A DNA stretch of 56,751 nucleotides, from positions 1 through 56,751 of IMG/VR virus record IMGVR_UViG_3300028384_000458; one strand, written 5' to 3'. Each line of letters opens with the position of its first letter. Position 1 is the first letter of the stretch. Of this stretch, positions 24,851 to 33,339 are shown piece by piece. Origin of the DNA: a virus. Under the pieces are notes generated by a model, which made no database searches, was not told the origin of the DNA, and saw only the letters and a program-made list of their open reading frames with translations. The position numbers and the translations under genes are program-made.

Positions 24851-24869
24851 GGTGCATCCCTGTATGCAA

Positions 24870-25523
24870 TTATTTTTTGTTTTTCTTTTCGTCTTTTGAT
24901 GCGTGTACTGCTTTACGCTGTGCATCGTTAGCATACTTTTCTTCAAGTGCTTGTAGAAGTTGTTCTTTGATAGAACGTGTTAATTCTTCTGCTTCTACTG
25001 CCATTGGATTATCGCCATCCTGCGTAGCTTTGTACGCTTTCTTTTCTCTGTTAATCCCACCTGACAGATCTTTAGTCATTGTTTTTGTATCGGCGTATTC
25101 TTCTTCAGGACTATTGTCCCACTCTTCTTCAACATCATCGTCCATCATTTTTGGTCCGTCTGTTGAAATTTTCATCATCTTTTTCATGTCGCCCATTTCA
25201 GCATCGTGTGGATCTGGTAATGCTTTTGGTGCTGGCATTGGTAATTTAACAGGTGCTTCCTGAGGAGTCATTGCGCCGCCCATTAGTTTGATAAGATCTT
25301 CTACAGCATCGCCACGTGCATTAAGTGTAACATTCATTGACATTTTGTCTTCTGGCTCTGACATTGCTGGTGGTTGCATTGGCATCTCATCCATTCCGCA
25401 TTCTTCAACTTGCTGAATAGACTCTAAAATAGCCTTCATATCGTTCACGTTTGCTGCACCAGCTGCTGGCTTTTCGCCTGCTGCTGCTGCATCCATATTT
25501 TCTAAGATCTTTTTCATATCCAT
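24870..25523 (-). CDS. Conserved phage virion protein (217 aa)
   Basis: Methionine-, alanine- and acid-rich, opening MDMKKILENMDAAAAGEKPA with a repeated NDMKAILESI, and ending with a lysine-rich tail. DLSGGINREKKAYK and DGDNPMAVEAEELTRSIKEQLL match, from memory, a marine T4-like family annotated as structural. Low complexity and helical content suggest a scaffold or internal head protein. TAGGAGG within the end of the upstream gene serves as ribosome site. Confidence 0.65.
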   Translation of the reverse strand: MDMKKILENMDAAAAGEKPAAGAANVNDMKAILESIQQVEECGMDEMPMQPPAMSEPEDKMSMNVTLNARGDAVEDLIKLMGGAMTPQEAPVKLPMPAPKALPDPHDAEMGDMKKMMKISTDGPKMMDDDVEEEWDNSPEEEYADTKTMTKDLSGGINREKKAYKATQDGDNPMAVEAEELTRSIKEQLLQALEEKYANDAQRKAVHASKDEKKNKK

Positions 25524-25527
25524 TGTA

Positions 25528-26085
25528 TTAGCCTCCTACGACCGATTTGCTGTTTTCTGATTCATCAATATCTTTAGACTCGCCTGTTGGAGTGCCTGCA
25601 ATTGGATCAATTTCACGTTCTTTACGAGCAACTTCTAATTCTTTTAACAAGTCCATTACACGGTTGCCTGCTACACTTTCTTGTGCGCTTTCGCCGCCCA
25701 TATCTTCTGTGTTAAGCATTGCTTCGTATGGCTCGTTTTCTTTTTCTTCTTGGTATTCTTCTTGTGGTGCAAGTGGGTCACGTACAATAATGTTGCTTTG
25801 CGGGATATTACAACATTTGCCTAAGTACTCTTGTAATACTTGCACTGTAGTTGGGTATGTAACTTCTGCTTCAAAGTAAGTTACGTCAATGTTTTCTAAC
25901 TGTGGAAAATCTAGTGGACGCTTTGAAATAGGTACTCTTTTACCGTCAGTAACTTTTACTACACCGTATTTTCCTAGTGCAGATTCTAAACCTGCTTTGC
26001 AATCAGTTGCATAGTCACCTGCTACACCAATTTTAAAATCATAAGTCTTTTTAGACTCTGTTAAATATTGTGAAAAACTTTTCAT
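25528..26085 (-). CDS. Conserved phage virion/prohead protein (185 aa)
   Basis: The start MKSFSQYLTESKKTYDFKIG is typical of T4-like head or prohead proteins that begin MxxFxxYLxE. LDFPQLENIDVTYFEAEVTYPTTVQVLQEYLG is followed by MLNTEDMGGESAQE and RVMDLLKELEVAR. I know the family from marine T4-like phages between gp16 and gp17 but not its role. A late promoter overlaps the end of gp16 (26107-26114). Confidence 0.65.
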   Translation of the reverse strand: MKSFSQYLTESKKTYDFKIGVAGDYATDCKAGLESALGKYGVVKVTDGKRVPISKRPLDFPQLENIDVTYFEAEVTYPTTVQVLQEYLGKCCNIPQSNIIVRDPLAPQEEYQEEKENEPYEAMLNTEDMGGESAQESVAGNRVMDLLKELEVARKEREIDPIAGTPTGESKDIDESENSKSVVGG

Positions 26086-26105
26086 ATCATTATTCCCGCT
26101 TTGTA

Positions 26106-26609
26106 TTATTTATCTATATTCTTTAGTTTCTCTAGTAAACTATTACGGTCAGTAACTACGTAACCTTCGCCGTTTACAATGTTACCATCACCGCCTGGTG
26201 CATTATCTTTGTCTAATTTTTCTTTTTTAAGTTGCAGTTCAATCATTTTTAATTTTTTATCCATCTTTGCAACTTTAGCATCTAAACTAGTTTTAAGCAT
26301 TCCGCCAGCAACTTCAAATACTCTACCGCTATAACGACTTTCAACATTCATTCCTAAATCCATTAGATCTTCATAAGCGTCTAGTGCTTTTTGAGCAATG
26401 TCTTCAAGTTCTGCATCTGCTTTTTCGCCTAAGCCTTTTACTCTTGGTAGCGCACTGGCAATTTTGTCAAGCTCTTGTATATCACGCTGAGTTTCTTCTG
26501 CTTCAACAATAGCAGTTTGTTTTTTAGTTTTTTTATCTTCTGCTTTTGCTTCGTCTACAATTTCTTTAGAGTCTGGCAAATTTAAAAGTTCTTCTAGTTT
26601 TTTAGTCAT
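26106..26609 (-). CDS. 16: Terminase small subunit (gp16-like)
   Basis: gp16 assists gp17 in recognising and cutting DNA for packaging. The 167-residue helical protein (T4 gp16 is 164) has the central pattern DAYEDLMDLGMNVESRYSGRVFEVAGGMLKTSLDAKVAKMDKKLKMIELQLKK-type helices (described here in parts: SRYSGRVFEVAG and MLKTSLDAK), which matches marine gp16 proteins. The C-terminus has NGEGYVVTDRNSLLEKL. The N-terminus is lysine/acid-rich. Location two genes from gp17 supports the call. Confidence 0.8.
   Translation of the reverse strand: MTKKLEELLNLPDSKEIVDEAKAEDKKTKKQTAIVEAEETQRDIQELDKIASALPRVKGLGEKADAELEDIAQKALDAYEDLMDLGMNVESRYSGRVFEVAGGMLKTSLDAKVAKMDKKLKMIELQLKKEKLDKDNAPGGDGNIVNGEGYVVTDRNSLLEKLKNIDK
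26107..26114 (-). promoter_or_regulatory. T4-type late promoter (GATAAATA)
   Basis: 21-base leader to the ATG at 26085, with GCGGGAA as a modest ribosome site. The motif overlaps the gp16 stop. Confidence 0.6.
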
Positions 26610-26635
26610 TATTTTATACCATTATATGCTACTAT

Positions 26636-26643
26636 TATTTATC
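26636..26643 (-). promoter_or_regulatory. T4-type late promoter (GATAAATA) upstream of gp16
   Basis: 26 bases before the gp16 ATG; the leader has no clear Shine-Dalgarno. It overlaps the gp4 stop codon. Confidence 0.55.
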
Positions 26644-27079
26644 GTCTTTTGCCGCCTTGATGGAATATGTCGTTTTCTGTTATTACTCTAAACGTAATTC
26701 CTTTTTGCTTGCAAAATGCATATGCTGCGGCCCACTTGGCCTGATTGACAATATAACTTGCTTGATTTACTCGACTGCGTCCTACTTTTTCTTTTATTGC
26801 TTGATTAGCTGGTTTAACTTCAATAAGTTCTACACGCTGCTTACCGCCTCTGTCTGCGTATGCAATAAAGAAGTCAGGAACATAAATTGTGTGTTTTCCA
26901 GTTAAAGGATTTTTATAAGGAATGCGTATGCTTTCACTTGCCCACTTTTCTACACTAGGATGTTCGTCGCAAAATTTCATAAAATGGAATTCCCAACTTG
27001 ATCTATAAGTTGGTGACTTAGTACCTATATACTTCTCAGGAAACTTAGGTGTAAACTTCCCTTGAGCAAATCTAGCCAT
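26639..27079 (-). CDS. 4: gp4-like head-completion nuclease (TnsA-like fold)
   Basis: T4 gp4 completes the filled head before tail joining and resembles TnsA endonucleases. The motif order fits: TYRSSWEFHFMKFCDEHPSV (catalytic glutamate in SSWE), ESIRIPYKNPLTGK, YVPDFFIAY (PDF aspartate), then QRVELIEVKPANQ (ExK). 146 residues versus 150 in T4. The catalytic E/D/ExK set appears complete, so it is probably an active nuclease. Starts one base after the stop of the 122-aa gene. Confidence 0.85.
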   Translation of the reverse strand: MARFAQGKFTPKFPEKYIGTKSPTYRSSWEFHFMKFCDEHPSVEKWASESIRIPYKNPLTGKHTIYVPDFFIAYADRGGKQRVELIEVKPANQAIKEKVGRSRVNQASYIVNQAKWAAAYAFCKQKGITFRVITENDIFHQGGKRR

Positions 27080-27080
27080 A

Positions 27081-27449
27081 TCACGCTACAATATTTCTTT
27101 TTTCAATTTTATCAGCAGATTCAGTTCTTTTATAACCCAGTGTGCTTGTTTTTGGTCTATTATAGTTTAATACTTCTGTTACGATGGCACTTAGCTGAAC
27201 TTCGTCTAAACCTTTTAGTGTGTCTAGTAACTGAAAAACATTTACACTATCTATCTTTGCTTGCTGAAGAAGTGTACTTGCAACACTAATTGCTGCTGTT
27301 TTATCAAATCCTCTTTTGGTAAAGAATGCAACAACTGCGTCAACTTGGTTAGTTGGAAAACTTAATTCTTTTGAAAAATATGTATTAAAAAATTTAGTAA
27401 CACCTTTATCACTAAAATTGCTAGGGGTTTCTTTTGGTAAATTTGACAT
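27081..27449 (-). CDS. Conserved phage virion-region protein (122 aa)
   Basis: Small helical protein, opening MSNLPKETPSNFSDKGVTKFFNTYF and closing with TLGYKRTESADKIEKRNIVA. It resembles a marine T4-like family found next to gp4 and tail genes; some members are listed as structural. No motif indicates an enzyme. GAGGAAG provides the ribosome site in the 12-base gap after the tube-like gene. Confidence 0.6.
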   Translation of the reverse strand: MSNLPKETPSNFSDKGVTKFFNTYFSKELSFPTNQVDAVVAFFTKRGFDKTAAISVASTLLQQAKIDSVNVFQLLDTLKGLDEVQLSAIVTEVLNYNRPKTSTLGYKRTESADKIEKRNIVA

Positions 27450-27461
27450 TATACTTCCTCG

Positions 27462-28739
27462 TTAATCGTACTGTGATTTTGCTGCACTTGACAGAGCATC
27501 GTAACTTACTCTTGCTCCGTTAATGCCCCCAGTACCCCCATTGGCTTGATATTGTTTTTGAAAGTTTTGGAACCTAGCATCGTCAATTGATTGCGGATTT
27601 GTATCGCCTGTGCTAGTTGACGTACTAGAACTAGATGTATTTGCAAGTGCAGAAAGCCCTGCAACTGCTGCTGTTGCAACTAGTAGATCTTTGCCTCCGC
27701 CGTTTCCGCTACTCTTAGGAAAGAACGTTTGATTAACTCCGCTTACATCAATCCCTGCTACACTGCCTATAGCATTAGTAAGTAAACTTAGCCCACCCTG
27801 ACGTAGGCCGTCTGTTCCGTTATCACGTACACTATTGAATAAATTAACTGCTGCAATGCCTGCTTCTAATGGATTACTAAAGTTTTTGCCCTGTGTAATA
27901 TATTCGTATAAGTCTAATCCTACACCAAATTGTTGGTCAATTCCTAGTTGTCCTCCACCTAAAGGACTTATTGGACTAGGTGTTCTGTCGTAGTGATCTG
28001 ATTTACCAAATCCTGCTGGATCTCCGTTTTCGCCGGCATCAACATGCCCTCTATCATAAAACACTGTGTCGTACTGTACAGTCATTCTGTTTTCAAGAGC
28101 GTTACTTGAACTATTATCTACAGTATCATGCTGCCAATCAGTTACAATAGGGTTAACAAGTGTATACTTTGTGTAGCTCTTACGGGCTAACTGTGCAATT
28201 TCAATCCTATCAAAAAACGGCACGTTTGGTATATTGTTATCCATACCAAACTTAAATGTGTTAGTGCCAGGGCCATCGTATAATGTATCTCCTGTGCGTC
28301 TATTGCCATATGCACCGTCATTAAGTGTATGATGCCCATCATTAAAATAATATCTGTAATATGCTTCCATAAGTGCTGTAGTAGCACCATAATTGTCATC
28401 ATGGAATGTAAGACTTACAGGTTGATAGTTTAATTTTGTTTGTACGTTCTTTTTACGATTGTATTTGTTCTTAGTTTCAACATCTGCAGAAAATTTAGGT
28501 AAGTCTGCACTTTTAACAAGCATACCGATTTCGTGCTTATATTGATCAACTTCCGGAATAATTGCTTTAGCTTGTTCTGTTAAGTAAAACGTTACATGAT
28601 ATAGAAACGATACCTTAGGTGCATGTTTCTGAGTGTCAGTAACATACAGACGAGAGGCATGTTGCCAATCTGCCATATTGCCTTTAGGACTTAAAATTCC
28701 ATTTGCAACGTTGTCTAAGAATCCATTGAACTTACTCAT
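27462..28739 (-). CDS. Tail-tube-fold protein, gp54-like tube initiator candidate (425 aa)
   Basis: KVSFLYHVTFYLTEQAKAII, MLVKSADLPKFSADVETKNKYNRKKNVQ and VSLTFHDDNYGATTALMEAYYRYYF are typical of the gp19/gp54/gp48 tail-tube fold, with VQYDTVFYD later. Unlike gp19 it has a long C-terminal extension rich in Ser/Thr/Gly (residues ~360-400) and Gly-Gly. T4 gp54 (320 aa) caps the baseplate and starts the tube; gp48 is the alternative. Late promoter GATAAATA ends five bases before the ATG. Confidence 0.6.
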   Translation of the reverse strand: MSKFNGFLDNVANGILSPKGNMADWQHASRLYVTDTQKHAPKVSFLYHVTFYLTEQAKAIIPEVDQYKHEIGMLVKSADLPKFSADVETKNKYNRKKNVQTKLNYQPVSLTFHDDNYGATTALMEAYYRYYFNDGHHTLNDGAYGNRRTGDTLYDGPGTNTFKFGMDNNIPNVPFFDRIEIAQLARKSYTKYTLVNPIVTDWQHDTVDNSSSNALENRMTVQYDTVFYDRGHVDAGENGDPAGFGKSDHYDRTPSPISPLGGGQLGIDQQFGVGLDLYEYITQGKNFSNPLEAGIAAVNLFNSVRDNGTDGLRQGGLSLLTNAIGSVAGIDVSGVNQTFFPKSSGNGGGKDLLVATAAVAGLSALANTSSSSTSTSTGDTNPQSIDDARFQNFQKQYQANGGTGGINGARVSYDALSSAAKSQYD

Positions 28740-28744
28740 AATAA

Positions 28745-28752
28745 TATTTATC
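28745..28752 (-). promoter_or_regulatory. T4-type late promoter (GATAAATA), leaderless geometry
   Basis: Five bases (TTATT) before the ATG at 28739; lies just after the terminator that follows gp19. Confidence 0.75.
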
Positions 28753-28777
28753 TTTAGAAATTAACTACGTATATAAT

Positions 28778-28806
28778 AAAAAAGGGAGCTCAACGGCTCC
28801 CTTTTT
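28778..28806 (-). terminator. Rho-independent terminator after gp19
   Basis: GGGAGC/GCTCCC stem with flanking A and T runs on both sides, so it could act in both directions. It follows the gp19 stop by ~25 bases. Confidence 0.85.
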
Positions 28807-28831
28807 ATTTCGAATGGCTCAAGGAGTTTTA

Positions 28832-29458
28832 TTAAACGCCGCCGCCTGTTACTAAGGTGTTTGTTGTACGTCCAACTGCTGTACCAATACCAGTACCATC
28901 TGGTGTTTGGATAGCGTTATCATAACGAATTGCTAGTGTAACTGTTACAGGCTCGTTAGCACTGTAAGCAAGCTGGTTGTAAGCAGCGTTTTGTACAAAA
29001 CAACCGTATAGTTCAAATGTTTCAAGTACGTTTGGTGTGTTAGCACCATTGCCACCGTCTAAGATTTCAATACGTGTTGTAAACTTGTAATCTTGTCCAG
29101 ATGCTGCACTTGACTGCTCATAGAAGTCAAATTGTTTCTGTAGCTGTTCGCCTACTAGTTTCTGTACGTTGTTGTTTACATCTTCACGCAAGTTAAGTGT
29201 AATTGCTTCCCAAGTATGCTTACCAGCTAGGTATGCACGTGAGTTGTAAACATCAATTTGCATTTCTTCAAAGCTAACTGTTGGACGAGTTACGTCTACA
29301 ACTTGCTTTGTAAGTTCTGTTGTTGGTGTTGATACACCAAAGTTCTCTAGTGTTACACGGAAACGATACTGTAGCTTAGGCATTAACAAGCCTTGGCTTG
29401 CAGCTGAGTCACCTGTTGCTAGTGGAACTGTAATCTTTGATAGTGTTGAAATTGCCAT
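28832..29458 (-). CDS. 19: Tail tube protein (gp19)
   Basis: gp19 polymerises into the inner tail tube through which DNA passes. LQYRFRVTLENFGV, LTKQVVDVTRPTVSFEEMQIDVYNSRAYLAGK (in two parts: LTKQVVDVTRPTVSF and YNSRAYLAGK), HTWEAITLNLREDVNN and FELYGCFVQNAAYNQL are characteristic of marine gp19. 208 residues versus 163 in T4. AGGAG precedes the ATG in a 21-base leader after a late-type box. Position next to the sheath gene is the standard T4 order. Confidence 0.93.
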   Translation of the reverse strand: MAISTLSKITVPLATGDSAASQGLLMPKLQYRFRVTLENFGVSTPTTELTKQVVDVTRPTVSFEEMQIDVYNSRAYLAGKHTWEAITLNLREDVNNNVQKLVGEQLQKQFDFYEQSSAASGQDYKFTTRIEILDGGNGANTPNVLETFELYGCFVQNAAYNQLAYSANEPVTVTLAIRYDNAIQTPDGTGIGTAVGRTTNTLVTGGGV

Positions 29459-29479
29459 TCTTTGTTCTCCTGTTACAAG

Positions 29480-29487
29480 TATTTAGC
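29480..29487 (-). promoter_or_regulatory. Late promoter variant (GCTAAATA) of gp19
   Basis: GCTAAATAC on the minus strand, 21-base leader with AGGAG to the ATG at 29458. The same GCTAAATA form precedes gp18 and the HNH-like gene. Confidence 0.6.
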
Positions 29488-29519
29488 AAAATTAGGCCCC
29501 ATATTTCAGAGGCCTAATT
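29488..29519 (-). terminator. Rho-independent terminator after gp18
   Basis: Minus strand AATTAGGCC stem with GGCCTAATT and a T run (AATTTTG), just after the sheath stop and directly against the gp19 promoter. Confidence 0.8.
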
Positions 29520-29526
29520 CTATGCC

Positions 29527-32500
29527 TTATAACCCGCTAATTTCTCCAGTGTTTTTCAATCTCAATGGAATGTAAATGAATTCTACAGCTTTAACAGGCT
29601 CAATAGCAATGTCTAAGTATAGCTCATTTCTATCAATTCTGCTTGGCGTGTTGTTTGATTCATCACAAACTACTAAGAAGTCGTAAAGTGCTCTTTGTCC
29701 TACAAGCTCAAGCATTAAGCTCTCTGCTGCTTGTTTGATCTCATCACGTGTGATCTTATCATTTGGTTCAAAGATGTAAGGCTTAGCAAGCTGATTCAAT
29801 TGCGAACGTAAGTAAATTACCAAACGTGCTACATTGATTCTGTCTAATGAACTTGAGCCTCTTGCACGAGTCTTCTGACCGTAGTTTACAAGTCCTGCAC
29901 CGCTAATAAACGTAATTGGGTTAATTGCTTGTGCATACAGTGTATCACGTTGACCTTCGTTCAACGCTACTGTTACAAATTCACCCTCAGCATCTACATA
30001 ACCTGTTGCTGTTGCGTTTGTAATACCGCCACGTCTTGTACCTGCTGGTGCAAACCAAGGATAGCTAACTTGATCACTTAGTGCAACTGTGCGTAGCATC
30101 ATATGACTTGGCGGAACAACTACATTGTTGCCTGCGTTGTCACTTGTAAAGCCCCATGGATAAAAGATACCAAAGTACTCATCACGGCTAGTTAAACCGT
30201 CATCGTTATCTTCTGGTGCTAGTGCTTGGTTAGTTGCCCAGTTGTTTAGTGACGTAGCATCTGATGGTAGTCTAGCTGGTGTGTCACCGATAACAAATGC
30301 GCTTAGTCCTCTATCATAGTTTAGACTAATCATTTCACCAATTAGCTCTGGATAACCCGGAGTTGCCATCAAGTTAAAGATTCTTGATTCGTCATCTCTA
30401 ATGTCATCATTTGAGTTTAGCATTGCTTGTAGTGCTTGTACAACAACTTTGCGCTGTGCTTTACGTCCAAAGCTGCCTGAACCGTCACCTTGGTTGCCTG
30501 ACTCTGTCACCCAACGGTGTGGATAGTAATCAGCCATTGCTTCGTCATTTGCACGATCGTTATCGCCGTTTACATCGATATAGTTGCGAACAAATTTCTT
30601 AACGTTAAACCCAGAACGTCTTAGGTTCCATAGTAACATACCTTTTGGATATAGTGCTGGATCCGGAGCATCTGGATCTAAGTGATCGCTTGTTAGTAAC
30701 GTATCAATGTCACCTGCTTTGTCGCTGTTTTCGCCTGATGTATTGTAACGTGCATCTGCAAATAATACGCCATCTTCACTTGTTTGATCTGCTTTATCAA
30801 GCAGTACCCAACGATTAGCAATTGGAGTATTTTGTAAATCTGCATTATAACGATAGATAGTTGGATAGTTTTCTAAATCAGCTGTGCTAATCCACAAGTC
30901 ACCGTTTACTAGTGCAGTACCGTCACTTTGTAATAATGGAGTGCTTGCACTTACGATTGGACCGTTTGGATCACAGTCTGCGTAATCCGAACTAAAGTTG
31001 TGGTAACCTACCCATGTATCGCCGTTGTGGATCATAATGTCAACTTCGTCAACAATTGAATTGTACCATAATGCACCATCACTTGTTAGTGATGTAACTT
31101 CGTCATCTGATGCAGTGTAAAACGCTACTTCTGTGCCCGACGAATTAGTAGTTGCTTTCCAAAGTGTACCACGTAACTGTAGTGGAGCAGTATCTCCGTC
31201 TGTTCCTGGTTCATAGTATAAGTTTGGTGTGCCACTGTTTACATTCATAAAGTGTGCAAAACCCATGTTACCTAGCACCGGTGTTGAACCATCGTCTGTA
31301 ATTTTAATGTCGCCGCCCTTAGCATGAGTAATTACAATTTTGTTACCTGTTGTAACTTCTGCACTAACATGATCAATACCTGCATTTGTAATTGCTGCTG
31401 CAATAGTGTCAGCATCACTAGCTGCGCCAACTGTTGTAAATTCAACAGCGGTAATTGTGCTAAGTGTAGCAGAATTAGGTTTTGTAGCTTGAATACTTAG
31501 AGTGTAAGTATCAGCAGTAACACCACTGCTACCAATTGCTGAGCCAATAATAGTTGTTGGTGCAACTGCATTGCGCTTAAACACTTTAAATGTTGCTAAA
31601 GGATCAGTGTCGCCTGCAACATTTGACTGTACGTATACATCGCCTGCTGCAATGTTTGCACCGTTGCCTAATTTATCTAGTGAATTTAATGCTTCTTGGT
31701 TTGATGCATAAATCGGAGCATCTACTGCGTCCCATAATTTAGTAGCATCGTTCCATACTTTAACTCTCCAACGTGCGCCGTTACCTGGCTCAGTTGTTTT
31801 AATCCAAACAGATCCTGTTGGACGAGGATATGTATCCGATGTTTTAAAAGATGGTACTCTAGTGTGCTTGTCAATGTGTAGTTGTGGTGTATAGTATGTC
31901 TGTGCAGTAATACCTAGTTCACCTAATAGAGTTGAATCACCAGCAATTTCAATTGATCCAGTTGCTGACGAATCGTCGTCTGCACTATCAGTGCCGTCAC
32001 TATATAATTCTAAACGTCCGTCTACAGCCTTTGCACTAATATTTCCTAAAGGAAATAGTGTAGTAATATTAGTTGCAACATCGCCAATTACATCAGAACT
32101 TGCTACTGTTACAGTAGTACCGTTGATTGTAAATGTTGCTGAACTTTGTGAAAAAGACGGGTTAGCTTTAGTACCGCGTACTGTAGCCCAGCTCTTTGTC
32201 CAAACGTCCGAACCTACTAGTACCCAAGTTCCTGAAGCATTTCTGTAGAACATTCTAGCAATAGTTGATCCAAATACTACAGCATAATCGCCAATAGCAC
32301 CGACAGTTGCTTTTGGAATCTTACCTGATGTACCGTTAGCTGAATCACTGCCGTCTGTTAATTTAGTAGAATCAGTAATTACAATAGGAGTTTTAGATGT
32401 AAATGTTTGACCGCCTGTTGTTGTAACGCCTGCGCCATTCCATTCTTGAATGCCAAACTCTGATGTCTGTGTATCTAACCAATATGTGCCAGCTGCTGGA

Positions 32501-32886
32501 TTTGCTGCTGGTGCTTCTGATGCTGGTTGGATTTCAGCTAGGTCAATGTCTGCTCTAACTACCCATGCTCTGTTTGAAACGCCTAAGTATGAATAAGCTG
32601 CTTGTAAGCCGTATTCATTAAGTTCGCCTGCGTGGATTGGATTGTTGTTATTATCTGTGTAAAATAATGGATCACCGAACGTATCTGCAAGATCGCGCTG
32701 TGATGTTAATAAGTATGGTTTACCAGCATTTGCCTTAAGCGTACCTTTAGCTGTTCCTGTTCCACTAGCATTTAGCTTGTTAGAAGCAGAAGCAACAAAG
32801 ATCATTGGTGTTGTGCCAGGCTCTGCCGGAGTGTAGAAACTTTCGTCAATTACTTTGACTTCTACTCCTGGTGATGTTAATGCCAT
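29527..32886 (-). CDS. 18: Contractile tail sheath (gp18), enlarged to 1119 aa
   Basis: gp18 forms the contractile sheath around the tube. The N-terminus MALTSPGVEVKVIDESF and the C-terminal domain (YKARG-type block TRARGSSSLDRINVARLVIYLR, FEPNDKITRDEI, IAIEPVKAVEFIYIPLRL) are typical. The C-terminal ~400 residues (from LLWNLRRSGFNVKKFVRNY) are well conserved. T4 gp18 is 659 residues; here about 450 extra residues of Thr/Ser/Asp-rich beta-type sequence occupy roughly residues 110-700, probably surface-exposed domains. CAGGAG precedes the ATG in a 42-base leader. Confidence 0.93.
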   Translation of the reverse strand: MALTSPGVEVKVIDESFYTPAEPGTTPMIFVASASNKLNASGTGTAKGTLKANAGKPYLLTSQRDLADTFGDPLFYTDNNNNPIHAGELNEYGLQAAYSYLGVSNRAWVVRADIDLAEIQPASEAPAANPAAGTYWLDTQTSEFGIQEWNGAGVTTTGGQTFTSKTPIVITDSTKLTDGSDSANGTSGKIPKATVGAIGDYAVVFGSTIARMFYRNASGTWVLVGSDVWTKSWATVRGTKANPSFSQSSATFTINGTTVTVASSDVIGDVATNITTLFPLGNISAKAVDGRLELYSDGTDSADDDSSATGSIEIAGDSTLLGELGITAQTYYTPQLHIDKHTRVPSFKTSDTYPRPTGSVWIKTTEPGNGARWRVKVWNDATKLWDAVDAPIYASNQEALNSLDKLGNGANIAAGDVYVQSNVAGDTDPLATFKVFKRNAVAPTTIIGSAIGSSGVTADTYTLSIQATKPNSATLSTITAVEFTTVGAASDADTIAAAITNAGIDHVSAEVTTGNKIVITHAKGGDIKITDDGSTPVLGNMGFAHFMNVNSGTPNLYYEPGTDGDTAPLQLRGTLWKATTNSSGTEVAFYTASDDEVTSLTSDGALWYNSIVDEVDIMIHNGDTWVGYHNFSSDYADCDPNGPIVSASTPLLQSDGTALVNGDLWISTADLENYPTIYRYNADLQNTPIANRWVLLDKADQTSEDGVLFADARYNTSGENSDKAGDIDTLLTSDHLDPDAPDPALYPKGMLLWNLRRSGFNVKKFVRNYIDVNGDNDRANDEAMADYYPHRWVTESGNQGDGSGSFGRKAQRKVVVQALQAMLNSNDDIRDDESRIFNLMATPGYPELIGEMISLNYDRGLSAFVIGDTPARLPSDATSLNNWATNQALAPEDNDDGLTSRDEYFGIFYPWGFTSDNAGNNVVVPPSHMMLRTVALSDQVSYPWFAPAGTRRGGITNATATGYVDAEGEFVTVALNEGQRDTLYAQAINPITFISGAGLVNYGQKTRARGSSSLDRINVARLVIYLRSQLNQLAKPYIFEPNDKITRDEIKQAAESLMLELVGQRALYDFLVVCDESNNTPSRIDRNELYLDIAIEPVKAVEFIYIPLRLKNTGEISGL

Positions 32887-32928
32887 GTTCGTTCTCCTGT
32901 TGTACGATTCGAATAGTTTTGCTACTTG

Positions 32929-32936
32929 TATTTAGC
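32929..32936 (-). promoter_or_regulatory. Late promoter variant (GCTAAATA) of gp18
   Basis: GCTAAATAC on the minus strand with a 42-base leader and CAGGAG site before the sheath ATG. Confidence 0.6.
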
Positions 32937-32991
32937 AGACACTAGGGAAAATAGCCTGTTAAACCCCCTTAAAAAGGTACCAAAAAGGTGA

Positions 32992-32999
32992 GCTAAATA
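32992..32999 (+). promoter_or_regulatory. Late promoter variant (GCTAAATA) of the HNH-like gene
   Basis: GCTAAATA followed by four bases and the ATG at 33004. Divergent partner of the gp18 promoter 55 bases away. Confidence 0.55.
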
Positions 33000-33003
33000 C
33001 AGT

Positions 33004-33339
33004 ATGAGACCATTATGCAAGTGCGGACAGCGACCTGCTGCTATAAATTATAAAAAAGGTAATAGGATTTACTATCGTAAGCTGTGTGAACGCTGTCTAA
33101 GAAACGGTGAAGGGCACGGGATTCCTAAGTGGAAACAAAAAGGTTACACAAAATTAGACACTTGCGAAAAATGCGGATTTCATAGTAAACACGATGAGCA
33201 GTTTAATGTGTTTCATATGGACGGCAATCTTGACAACTGCCGTCCTAGCAATTTAAAAACTATTTGTGCTAATTGTCAGAGAATTCTGCAAAAAGAGGGA
33301 GTGTTGTGGAAGCAGGGAGACTTAGTCCCTGATTTCTAA
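33004..33339 (+). CDS. HNH-like zinc protein of marine T4-like phages (111 aa)
   Basis: Two zinc sites can be seen: CKCG with CERCLRNG near the N-terminus, and CEKCGFHSKH with ICANCQR near the C-terminus. Between them NVFHMDGNLDNCRPSNLKTIC matches the HNH core (H...N..N) of small phage HNH nucleases. It may be a homing or packaging-associated nuclease, but in marine T4-like phages it is conserved at a fixed site, which argues for a phage function rather than an invader. Convergent overlap with the dNMP-kinase-like gene. Confidence 0.75.
   Translation: MRPLCKCGQRPAAINYKKGNRIYYRKLCERCLRNGEGHGIPKWKQKGYTKLDTCEKCGFHSKHDEQFNVFHMDGNLDNCRPSNLKTICANCQRILQKEGVLWKQGDLVPDF

Noticed and set aside
24796-25263. 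155-residue plus-strand frame
   Set aside because: Antisense to the 24870 virion gene; serine/cysteine-rich as expected for a shadow, no promoter.
33004-33339. Homing endonuclease insertion
   Set aside because: Does not interrupt a gene, has its own late-type promoter and resembles a conserved marine T4-like protein.
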